Of a DNA stretch of 9,891 bases, positions 1 to 6,585 are shown in pieces (position 1 is the stretch's first letter; every line of letters begins with the position of its first letter). Origin of the DNA: Chloroflexota bacterium (GTDB lineage Bacteria > Chloroflexota > Dehalococcoidia > Dehalococcoidales > JAUYDJ01); the NCBI GenBank assembly GCA_030690025.1, contig JAUYDJ010000051.1, positions 1 through 9,891 on the forward strand, written 5' to 3'. The notes below the pieces were generated by a model. That model was not told the origin of the DNA. It ran no database searches and saw nothing but the letters and a program-made list of their open reading frames with translations. A program made the translations under genes and the position numbers.

Positions 1-30
1 CAGCGTAATGATGCCGTTGCCGGCTAGACC

Positions 31-93
31 ACCCGCTACGCTCAGGGTGACAGCTGAATTTGCGTCATTCTGAGTGTAGCGAAGAATCTCGAT
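31..93. repeat. Degenerate copies of a dispersed palindromic repeat
   Basis: Two half-elements lie tail to head. Positions 34-52 read CGCTACGCTCAGGGTGACA, and 63-91 begin CGTCATTCTGAGTGTAGCGA and continue to AGAATCTCG. They resemble the arms of the intact hairpin elements at 7374-7452 and 9409-9531 (GTCATT.CGAG ... CGAAG.AATCTC) but belong to a variant with CTGAG instead of GCGAG. No complete inverted pair is present, so this is probably a remnant or two abutting truncated copies. Confidence 0.55.
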
Positions 94-135
94 CATTGCG
101 CGAACTTTTGCCACTAAGCACTAGTTGGCCCCGGG

Positions 136-173
136 CATACATAGGCCGGACCCCGGCCTATGTATGTTCTTTG
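136..173 (+). terminator. Perfect 14-bp hairpin, possible terminator
   Basis: CATACATAGGCCGG (136-149) is followed by a three-base loop ACC and the exact complement CCGGCCTATGTATG (153-166). The following bases TTCTTT are only moderately T-rich, so termination on the plus strand, for a gene left of the window, is possible but not certain. No T-run follows it on the minus strand. The rest of 167-290 holds a weak GGAGC/GCTCC hairpin near 186-197 and nothing else I can support. Confidence 0.4.
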
Positions 174-290
174 GAGATTCTTTCCGGAGCTTGCTCCGCG
201 CAAGTGTCTTAGGAGGGTTGTTTTTCCCGTTGGACAATGCCGCGGATTAGCGGGTAAATAAATTCTTATCACCGGTGCTTCCGCCAGTCC

Positions 291-581
<291 letters not shown>

Positions 582-1169
582 TTAGTCCGGCCCGGTGGCG
601 GGTGCCGGCCCTTCTTCAGGTTCGTCTTCGGTGGCTGATGAGCGGTCGCGCTGCCAGCGGTGGATTTCGTCCAGTGCCGGCGGCGCTACACTGAATACCT
701 CTATGTCTTGCGGGAATTGCACCATGTGCCCTTCGCGGATGAAGAGCATCCCCACCTCGTCAGCTTTAAGGGTATCGTCTATTTTCCGGGCGATGTGCTC
801 GTATCTTTTCCGCGAGGACTCAATATAGAACTCGGTGACCATTTTGGCTACCTTGTGACTCATGAAGCCCATGATGAGGCATCTTTCCCAGTCCATGTTT
901 TCTTCGGCCAGCTCCTTGTCCTCGGTGGCCTCAAGCACGGCGCCGCACTGGCACCTTTCCCGGGCAATCTGGTAGCTCGATGGATTCAGTCGCTCCATTA
1001 CCTTCAGGCCGTTCTCACCGGACAGCACAATCGACTCGTGGTAGACGTGGGTTACCTTGCTGATTTTAGATTCAAGGTTGGCGATATGCTGGCCCACCTG
1101 TTCCCAGTACGCCTTGAACTTTTCGACGTAGTCGGCGGGGGCGCCTTCTCCCGAATACAGCAGCGTCAC
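582..1169 (-). CDS. Conserved protein of unknown function
   Basis: I do not recognise a named family. From the GTG at 1167-1169 the product is 195 residues. It is predicted soluble and cytoplasmic, with no signal peptide or membrane span, and looks mostly helical and charged. It has a CxC pair at residues 73 and 75 (RCQCG) and an acidic, proline-rich tail. The GTG start is doubtful: no Shine-Dalgarno precedes it, and the frame stays open and protein-like upstream to about 1241 (residues such as KIERPDAASFKGKRKLYLV). There an AAAAGGA site (1246-1252) is followed four bases later by ATA (1239-1241), not a standard start codon. An extended -10-like TGATACAAT lies just upstream (1261-1269, minus strand). 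The real protein is probably about 219 residues. It follows the YkgJ-type gene by about 50 bases and may be co-expressed with it. Confidence 0.75.
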   Translation of the reverse strand: MTLLYSGEGAPADYVEKFKAYWEQVGQHIANLESKISKVTHVYHESIVLSGENGLKVMERLNPSSYQIARERCQCGAVLEATEDKELAEENMDWERCLIMGFMSHKVAKMVTEFYIESSRKRYEHIARKIDDTLKADEVGMLFIREGHMVQFPQDIEVFSVAPPALDEIHRWQRDRSSATEDEPEEGPAPATGPD

Positions 1170-1260
1170 CAGGTAGAGCTTTCGCTTGCCCTTGAAGCTG
1201 GCCGCGTCCGGTCTTTCTATTTTGCCCAGCTGTTCCGTTATCGTATCCTTTTATAGTTTG

Positions 1261-1287
1261 ATTGTATCATCATCCGCCAGTCTGGCG
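1261..1287 (-). promoter_or_regulatory. Possible extended -10 promoter with adjacent palindrome
   Basis: On the minus strand TGATACAAT (1269-1261) fits an extended -10 box (TGnTATAAT-like), placing a start near 1254, about 13 bases before the presumed translation start near 1241. A perfect CGCCAG/CTGGCG inverted repeat with a one-base centre (1275-1287) lies directly upstream and could be an operator. No convincing -35 is visible, so this is tentative. Confidence 0.3.
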
Positions 1288-1294
1288 CTAGCTG

Positions 1295-1741
1295 CTACTG
1301 CCCGGTGAGCGACGAGTAGAACTTATCGGCGGGCTCCGGCGATGAGTAAAGCTCTTTGGCCAGCATTATCTTACCCGCGGCTTTCAGTCTGGCCAGCCCC
1401 TCCCGGCATTCGCGGCGGGACAAGCTGGCGACCCAGTTACGGCAGGCATCCGGGCGGAAGGCGTATATGCGGCAGTTGGCCCGTTGCTGCTTCCAGGTGA
1501 GGAAGACGCAGCCCCGGGCGGTCTGCCGCAGCAGGTAGCCTATCGTGGTCATCTGTACGTACCTGGAGATAAAGTCGGTGGTGGATATACCCAGTCCCCG
1601 GGCCATAGCGGCCGCCGCATCGGGTGAAAGCTGCGGCTGGTAGCACTGGCAGCAAAGACCGCAGCGAAAGCACTCGATCGGGGGGAGCGTTTTGCCCACC
1701 GTGTGCTTATCGCCATTCAAAGTCCGCAGGTAAAACGTCAT
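1295..1741 (-). CDS. YkgJ family cysteine-cluster protein
   Basis: This 148-residue cytoplasmic protein has the signature of the YkgJ/'putative zinc- or iron-chelating' family. It has an N-terminal cysteine cluster CFRCGLCCQC (residues 24-33), then GCVFL (Cys78), and the hallmark block NCRIYAFRPDACRNW, with Cys90 and Cys100. The family is thought to bind a metal or Fe-S centre. Its biochemical role is not established, although the motif also occurs in proteins linked to flagellin methylation and metal handling. The ATG at 1739-1741 is the first start, and no good Shine-Dalgarno precedes it. A TAAAAT box lies only ten bases upstream, suggesting a nearly leaderless transcript. The downstream gene on the same strand starts about 50 bases after its stop, so they may form a two-gene unit. 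Family assignment is firm, function unknown. Confidence 0.85.
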   Translation of the reverse strand: MTFYLRTLNGDKHTVGKTLPPIECFRCGLCCQCYQPQLSPDAAAAMARGLGISTTDFISRYVQMTTIGYLLRQTARGCVFLTWKQQRANCRIYAFRPDACRNWVASLSRRECREGLARLKAAGKIMLAKELYSSPEPADKFYSSLTGQ

Positions 1742-1751
1742 ATCAATACCA

Positions 1752-1781
1752 ATTTTACCTGTTAGCGGTGAGCTTTAACAA
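1752..1781 (-). promoter_or_regulatory. Candidate promoter of the YkgJ-type gene
   Basis: Read on the minus strand, TTGTTA (1781-1776) and TAAAAT (1757-1752) are separated by 18 bases, matching four and five of six consensus positions. Transcription would begin near 1745, leaving about four untranslated bases before the ATG at 1741. This fits the lack of a ribosome binding site. Confidence 0.4.
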
Positions 1782-1797
1782 CCCCAGTCTCAATTAT

Positions 1798-1826
1798 TTG
1801 ACAGGATAGCTTCACCACGCTATCAT
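1798..1826 (+). promoter_or_regulatory. Strong sigma70-type promoter with inverted repeat, upstream of the nitrilase-AOR operon
   Basis: TTGACA (1798-1803) and TATCAT (1821-1826) are exactly 17 bases apart, a near-consensus housekeeping promoter. A perfect inverted repeat GATAGC-N8-GCTATC (1805-1810 and 1819-1824) fills the spacer and overlaps the -10 box, so it is a plausible operator for a dimeric repressor. Transcription would start near 1833, giving a leader of about 150 bases. The leader contains a TTTGATAAT direct repeat (1866-1874 and 1902-1910) and two tiny hairpins, but no riboswitch that I recognise. Confidence 0.6.
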
Positions 1827-1981
1827 CAAAGTATATAGATGAGTTGGCTGTTATCTAACGGCGTTTTTGATAATCCCCCGTGAGCGAACTCTCCATACCA
1901 CTTTGATAATGGGTTTTCCCGGCGTGCTTTGCACCAGTTTCAATGTTGTCGAGGTAACAAAATAGTAGAAGGAGGTAGAAA

Positions 1982-2785
1982 TTGGCAGCTTACAAGGTAG
2001 CCTGTGTGCAGCTAGAAATCAAGGACAGTGATACCAAGGCGGATAGAATTGCCCGCGCCGAGCAGCTTATGGACAAAGCGGCCGGCGCCAACCTCTTCGT
2101 GTTGCCCGAAGTGTGGAATGTGGGCTGGTGGTGCTATGACCAGTGGCCGAGCGGGGCCGAGCCAATCAATGGCGAGACCATTTCCCGGATGGCGGCCAAG
2201 GCCAAGCAGTTGAATGCCTATATCCTGGCCGGCAGTATCGTGGAGAAAGCCGAAGACGGCAACCTCTACAATACCTCGGCGCTGTTGGACCCGCGGGGTA
2301 AGGTTATCGCCAAGTACAGCAAGATGCATACCGTGGCCTGGGAATCGGTGGGGGCTTTAGAGGGGAAAATAGTGCAGAAAGGTAAAGACCTGGTCGCCGT
2401 CAAGACCGACGACCTCGGTGTCATCGGTCTATCCATCTGCTACGACCTGCGCTTCCCCGAGCTATACCGCAAACTGGCCGTCCATAAGGGGGTCGAGGTA
2501 TTTATTTGCGTGGCCGGCTGGGCCATGGTCAGGGTGGACGACTGGCGCTGCATGATACACGCCCGGGCTACGGAAAACCTGTGCTACGTCATCGCCGTCA
2601 ACTGCTGCGGCGTCAACCGCGGCAAGCAGTATGCCGGCTATAGCCGCATCGTCAACCCGCACGGGACGATTATCGGCAGCGGCAATATCTATGAGACCGT
2701 CGTCGAGGGCAAAGTGGATATCGAGGACGTTTATAAGACCCGGAAGCAGATTCCAGCCTTTGAAGACCGCTGTCTCGAAGTATAA
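1982..2785 (+). CDS. Carbon-nitrogen hydrolase (nitrilase superfamily amidase)
   Basis: The 267-residue protein is a single-domain nitrilase-superfamily enzyme, which hydrolyses a non-peptide C-N bond (amide, N-carbamoyl or nitrile) through a Glu-Lys-Cys triad. The triad is visible: Glu43 in LPEVWNVGWW, Lys114 in KYSKMH and Cys153 in GLSICYDLRFPELYR. The length is normal for omega-amidase, N-carbamoyl-amino-acid amidase and beta-ureidopropionase types, and substrate cannot be fixed from sequence alone. No signal peptide is present, so it acts in the cytoplasm. The start is TTG at 1982, chosen because GGAGGT (1971-1976) lies five bases upstream and the protein aligns from its first strand. It is the first gene of the operon with the PreA-like flavoprotein, ferredoxin and AOR, with 37 bases to the next gene. 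That context hints at an N-carbamoyl or amide intermediate, but this is inference. Confidence 0.93.
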   Translation: MAAYKVACVQLEIKDSDTKADRIARAEQLMDKAAGANLFVLPEVWNVGWWCYDQWPSGAEPINGETISRMAAKAKQLNAYILAGSIVEKAEDGNLYNTSALLDPRGKVIAKYSKMHTVAWESVGALEGKIVQKGKDLVAVKTDDLGVIGLSICYDLRFPELYRKLAVHKGVEVFICVAGWAMVRVDDWRCMIHARATENLCYVIAVNCCGVNRGKQYAGYSRIVNPHGTIIGSGNIYETVVEGKVDIEDVYKTRKQIPAFEDRCLEV

Positions 2786-2822
2786 AAGCTATACCGGATG
2801 GTGTTTGAGTTGGTGAGGTGAG

Positions 2823-4031
2823 ATGGCCGACCTGAGTGTGGAATTTGCCGGTGTCAGGTTCAAGAACCCGGTGCTGGTTGGCTCCGGTGAGCCAACATAC
2901 AGCATCGAGAACATGAGGCAGTGCATCGAGGCCGGGGCCGGCGGCATAGTGGCCAAATCGGTCAGCAATAGCCCGGGCCTCAGGCGGATGTTCAGCACCT
3001 GGCGGATTCTTAACGAAAAGCACGAGGTCGCCCGGGGCAAGGTGCCGCGGCTGTTTACCTTCTATGCGCGCGGCGGCGCCTCGCGTAAAACGCTCGACGA
3101 ATGGCTGGCGGTGCTCAAAGAGGGTAAGAAGATAGCTGATGCCCATGATGCGGTGCTGATTGGCAGCGCTATGGGCCCGGATATATCTTCCTGGCGGGAG
3201 CAATGCCAACGGATGGAAGATATCGGCATACGGATGGCCGAGCTCAACTTTGGCTGTCCGCACCCGGCGTCGATGAAGCTGGAGCATAAGGAAGGGATGG
3301 AAATTGGGCAGGACGTCGAGCTTTCCGCCGAGATTGTCCGGGCAGTGACCGGCGCCGTCTCCATCCCGGTTATCGTTAAGCTGACCCCGCAGGTGCCGGA
3401 TGTGGTGGAGATTGCTCAAAAAATGAAGGAGAGCGGCGCCGCTGGCGTGACCATGTTTAACCGGTTTGTGGGCTTTGTCGTTGACGTGGAGGCCGCGAAA
3501 CCTGTGATTGAGGGCTGGGCAGGTGTGGGTGGGCCCTGGGTCAAACCACTTACCCTGAGGTGGATATCTAAGGTCTACGCCGCCATGAACGACTTTCCCG
3601 TCTCCGGCTCTAACGGCCCCTACGACTGGAAGGATGTGGTCGAGTTTATGATGTCGGGGGCGACCACGGTGCAGCTGTGCACGGTCTTTCTGGTGAAAGG
3701 GCTCGATTACGTTAAAGATGTCGTTGCCGGGCTGAATGCCTTTCTGGATAGAAAAGGCTATAAAAGCGCCCGGGAGATAATCGGCCTGGCGGCTAAACAG
3801 GCGCTGCTTTACGATGATATATTCAGGCTGGGCCGGGTGCGGGCAACCATCGACGAAGCGCGGTGCACCGCCTGCGGCATCTGCCTGAGGTCGTGCATGT
3901 TCCGTGCCATACAGTCTGAAGACGGGCGGTACCGGGTTAGCCAGGACAATTGCGCTGGCTGCGAGTTGTGTTTCAGCCTGTGCCCGGCGGATGCTATCAG
4001 GTTTGTGCCCGCGCCAGTTAGTGCCAGCTAA
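2823..4031 (+). CDS. Dihydroorotate/dihydropyrimidine dehydrogenase (PreA)-like flavoprotein with two [4Fe-4S] motifs
   Basis: This 402-residue protein has an FMN-binding TIM barrel of the dihydroorotate dehydrogenase family (about residues 1-320), then a bacterial-type 2[4Fe-4S] ferredoxin domain. The cluster cysteines are 348, 351, 354, 358 and 377, 380, 383, 387. Barrel landmarks are FKNPVLVGSGEPTYS, Lys45 in VAKSVSNSPG, NFGCPH (142-147) and Lys186 in VKLTP. The arrangement matches the PreA subunit or C-terminal part of dihydropyrimidine dehydrogenase. However, the loop that carries the proton-donating Cys in that enzyme (ACGQ) reads EIGQ here, with Ile161 at the Cys position. The usual 'NTV' substrate segment is also replaced by NRFVGF. 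It probably reduces or oxidises a different substrate. ATG at 2823 follows GAGGTGAG. The stop overlaps the next gene's ribosome site, so it is in the operon. The electron partner could be the adjacent ferredoxin. Confidence 0.88.
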   Translation: MADLSVEFAGVRFKNPVLVGSGEPTYSIENMRQCIEAGAGGIVAKSVSNSPGLRRMFSTWRILNEKHEVARGKVPRLFTFYARGGASRKTLDEWLAVLKEGKKIADAHDAVLIGSAMGPDISSWREQCQRMEDIGIRMAELNFGCPHPASMKLEHKEGMEIGQDVELSAEIVRAVTGAVSIPVIVKLTPQVPDVVEIAQKMKESGAAGVTMFNRFVGFVVDVEAAKPVIEGWAGVGGPWVKPLTLRWISKVYAAMNDFPVSGSNGPYDWKDVVEFMMSGATTVQLCTVFLVKGLDYVKDVVAGLNAFLDRKGYKSAREIIGLAAKQALLYDDIFRLGRVRATIDEARCTACGICLRSCMFRAIQSEDGRYRVSQDNCAGCELCFSLCPADAIRFVPAPVSAS

Positions 4032-4040
4032 GGAGGGGCT

Positions 4041-4544
4041 TTGAGTAAAGTATTGTACGTAGACTACGACCGCTGTAACGGCTGCGAGCTGTGCGCGCTG
4101 CACTGCTCCTTTGCCAAGACCGGCACCTTTAACCCGAGACGGTCACGGGTGCAGGTCATCGGCTGGGAGGAAAAGGGGCTATTTGTCCCGGCCTTGTGCC
4201 AGCACTGCGCTAACCCACCCTGCGCCCCGGCCTGCCCGGAAAGCGCCATAATCAAGGACGGTAAGACGGGCACCGTGTCCATCGACTATGCCACCTGCAA
4301 GGACCGTTTCAGCTGTATCCCGGCTTGTCCCTACGGCGCAATAACCATCGACCCGGCGACCAAACGCGTTATCCAGTGCGATTTGTGCGGCGGCGACCCG
4401 GTCTGCGCTAAGGTCTGCCCCATCGGCGTCATCCAGTTTGTGGAGGAGGAAAAGCTGCCGGTCAAGCGGGAGGCATACCTGGAAAAGTATGGTGAGACAC
4501 TTGCCTCGATGCCGGGGCGGGTGGTAAAGGAGGGGAGCCGATGA
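4041..4544 (+). CDS. DmsB/AorB-like multicluster ferredoxin, electron-transfer subunit of the AOR
   Basis: This 167-residue cytoplasmic protein has four cysteine groups in the order of the DmsB/HycB/AorB family. They are Cys12/15/18/22 (CNGCELCALHC), Cys53/56/61/65 (CQHCANPPCAPAC), Cys86/92/96 (CKDRFSCIPAC) and Cys113/116/122/126 (CDLCGGDPVCAKVC). The family normally carries four [4Fe-4S] clusters that wire a molybdenum or tungsten subunit to its electron acceptor. The third group lacks its second cysteine: Arg89 (codon CGT) occupies the place where NarH has Trp and a [3Fe-4S] cluster. TTG at 4041 is the start, with AGGAGGGG (4031-4038) just ahead and overlapping the stop of the previous gene. 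Its TGA overlaps the ATG of the AOR gene by four bases (ATGA), implying translational coupling and a physical complex. Confidence 0.9.
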   Translation: MSKVLYVDYDRCNGCELCALHCSFAKTGTFNPRRSRVQVIGWEEKGLFVPALCQHCANPPCAPACPESAIIKDGKTGTVSIDYATCKDRFSCIPACPYGAITIDPATKRVIQCDLCGGDPVCAKVCPIGVIQFVEEEKLPVKREAYLEKYGETLASMPGRVVKEGSR

Positions 4545-6541
4545 GCGCACCATTCTACGGTTGGGCCGGCTGTATCCTGGATGTTGACCTGACGTCAGGC
4601 AAAATAGTTAAAAAGAAGCTGGATAAGGACTTTGCCGTCAAGTATATCGGCGGCAGCGGCTTCGGTGTCCGGCTGCTCTATGATGAGGTCGGGCCGGATA
4701 TCGACCCGCTCGATGAACGAAACGTCACCTACATCGGCCAGGGGCCGTTAAGCGGCACGCTGGCCCCGGCCTCGGGTCGCTATGATATTGTCAGCAAAGC
4801 GCCCATTACCGGCATCTTCAACCGCACCAACGGCGGCGGTTTCTTCGGCCCGGAGATGAAATACGCCGGCTACGACCTCATCATTATCCGCGGCAAATCG
4901 CCCAAACCGGTCTATCTATGGATTAACGACGACCATGTTGAACTGAGAGACGCTAAGCACCTCTGGGGCAAAGACACCTGGGAGACGCAGCGGTTAATCC
5001 GTGAAGAGCTTAACGACCATAGCGTCCGCACGCTCAAGATAGGCCCGGCGGGGGAGAACCTGTGCTACTGCTCCTGCATTATCTCTGATTTGGCCCGCGC
5101 TGCAGGTAGGGGAAGTACCGGGGCGGTGTGGGGCTCCAAGAACCTGAAGGCCATCGCTGCCCGCGGCACCAAGGGCGTGAAGGTCGCTAAACCAGAAGAG
5201 TTTGTGGAATACTGCAACATGCTGGTGCAGCGCTTCAAGCAGGACCCCTACTACGAGATGCACTCGGCTTGGGGCACACTGGGCACAGTGTCCACACCGG
5301 CTTTAATCGCCAAGTACCGCGGGCCGGACCTGCCCAGTTTGCATCACCAGAACTTCGCCCCCTTCATGAAGAAGAACATCGCCTGCTTTGGCTGCTCCAT
5401 TCACTGCAGTCACTGGTATGAAGTCCACGAGGGCAAGTACAAGGGGACGGTGGGCGAGGGCCTGGAAGCCGTCTGCACCCTCTACTCCGGCGTTATGGCC
5501 CGCATGGCCGACCCGGCCTGGCAATGCACTTTCAACACCCGGTGCAACCAGCTCGGTGTCCATAACGAGCACCCCGGCGAAGCCATTGCCTGGGCATTCC
5601 GGCTTTACCAGGAAGGCATTATAACCAAAGCGGACACCGACGGTCTGGAGCTGACCTGGGGCAATGAAGATGTCTTCCTCGAATTGCTGCGTAAGATGGC
5701 CTGCAAGGAAGGTTTCGGCAAAATACTGGATGGCTACCCGGTGCGCGGCCCGCAGTGGCTGGGGCGCAACTCGGAGATATATGCCAGCCATAACAAGGGT
5801 AATCCCACCTACGGCGACGGCGAGCTCAGGCTCGGCTCATCATGGGCTTTAGCCCAGGGCTGCAATACGCGCGGCCGCGACCACCTTACCGGGGCACCGT
5901 GGAACCTCACCCAGGGGATGTTCAAGGAGATGCCGGACGAGTTGCTGGCCAAACTGGGACAGGAAAGATATGGCGACCCCGCCGTGCTCGCCGAGAAGTG
6001 GGGCACCAACCCCGGGAAAGCCCGTCTTGTCTACGACTACGAGCACAACTGCGCCCTGGCCGATATGTCCGGCGTGTGCAAGTTCAACGCCGAGTACGCC
6101 TTCTACGAGAAGGGCATTCACCTGGATGATTTTGCCCGTCTGCTCACCCTGGCGACCGGAGTGAGTTACACGGTTCAAGATGTGGTCCACGCCGCCGAGC
6201 GGGAGATGCTGCTGGAAAGGTCGTTCAATGCCCGCGAGGGCATCCGCAAAGAGGACGATTACCCGCCGCTGTACACCTGGCAGCTCAAGCACGGCAAGCC
6301 CAACCCCATTTACGATTACTCCCAGTACAAGATAACCATCGCGGAATTGACGACGCTGCTCGATGAATACTACCGCTGGCGCGGCTGCGATATTGCTACC
6401 GGCATCCCGCTGAAGTCAAAGCTGGAAGAGGTCGGGCTGAAGGATGTGGCCAAAGACCTCGCTCGGCGCGGCCTGCTGCCCAAGCCACCACCGGTATTTA
6501 CGCCTCCGGAGAACCCGCAGGACATGCTGCACGCTGACTAG
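4541..6541 (+). CDS. Aldehyde:ferredoxin oxidoreductase family tungstoenzyme
   Basis: This 666-residue protein spans all AOR domains. The N-terminal pterin-binding domain has the YGWAGCILDVDLTSGKI opening, KAPITGIFNRTNGGGFFGPEMK, and IGPAGENLCYCSC followed by AGRGSTGAVWGSKNLKAIA. The [4Fe-4S] ligands are Cys282, Cys285, Cys289 (CFGCSIHC) and the distant Cys513 in LADMSGVCKF. Glu309 and His448 (GRDHL) fall where AOR has its active-site acid and histidine. These enzymes hold tungsten on two pterins and usually oxidise aldehydes to acids with ferredoxin. The family also includes the benzoyl-CoA reductase subunit BamB. At 666 residues it is longer than typical archaeal AOR (about 605) and nearer BamB (about 650). 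Cys312, three residues after Glu309, might be a metal ligand as in BamB, but I cannot prove that alignment. No Tat signal, so cytoplasmic. It is the last gene of the operon, coupled to the ferredoxin by an ATGA overlap; no clear terminator follows. Confidence 0.93.
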   Translation: MSAPFYGWAGCILDVDLTSGKIVKKKLDKDFAVKYIGGSGFGVRLLYDEVGPDIDPLDERNVTYIGQGPLSGTLAPASGRYDIVSKAPITGIFNRTNGGGFFGPEMKYAGYDLIIIRGKSPKPVYLWINDDHVELRDAKHLWGKDTWETQRLIREELNDHSVRTLKIGPAGENLCYCSCIISDLARAAGRGSTGAVWGSKNLKAIAARGTKGVKVAKPEEFVEYCNMLVQRFKQDPYYEMHSAWGTLGTVSTPALIAKYRGPDLPSLHHQNFAPFMKKNIACFGCSIHCSHWYEVHEGKYKGTVGEGLEAVCTLYSGVMARMADPAWQCTFNTRCNQLGVHNEHPGEAIAWAFRLYQEGIITKADTDGLELTWGNEDVFLELLRKMACKEGFGKILDGYPVRGPQWLGRNSEIYASHNKGNPTYGDGELRLGSSWALAQGCNTRGRDHLTGAPWNLTQGMFKEMPDELLAKLGQERYGDPAVLAEKWGTNPGKARLVYDYEHNCALADMSGVCKFNAEYAFYEKGIHLDDFARLLTLATGVSYTVQDVVHAAEREMLLERSFNAREGIRKEDDYPPLYTWQLKHGKPNPIYDYSQYKITIAELTTLLDEYYRWRGCDIATGIPLKSKLEEVGLKDVAKDLARRGLLPKPPPVFTPPENPQDMLHAD

Positions 6542-6585
6542 CCTTCGGAGTCAACCTGAGAGGAATCGCGCACGGAGCATGACTT

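Noticed and set aside
660..1256. A 198-codon plus-strand frame opposite the unknown gene
   Set aside because: Its start has no ribosome site, and the minus-strand frame has better amino-acid composition and matches the direction of its neighbour. Some doubt remains because the minus-strand protein is itself unassigned.
2670..4103. A 477-codon open frame on the minus strand
   Set aside because: It lies antisense to the flavoprotein and ferredoxin genes, whose motifs are unmistakable. The translation is low in recognisable structure (His-, Pro- and Arg-rich), as expected of a shadow in GC-rich DNA.
4541..6541. Reading the AOR as a secreted or Tat-exported enzyme
   Set aside because: The protein begins directly with the family's YGWAGCILDVDL strand, and there is no twin-arginine or hydrophobic leader on it or its ferredoxin.
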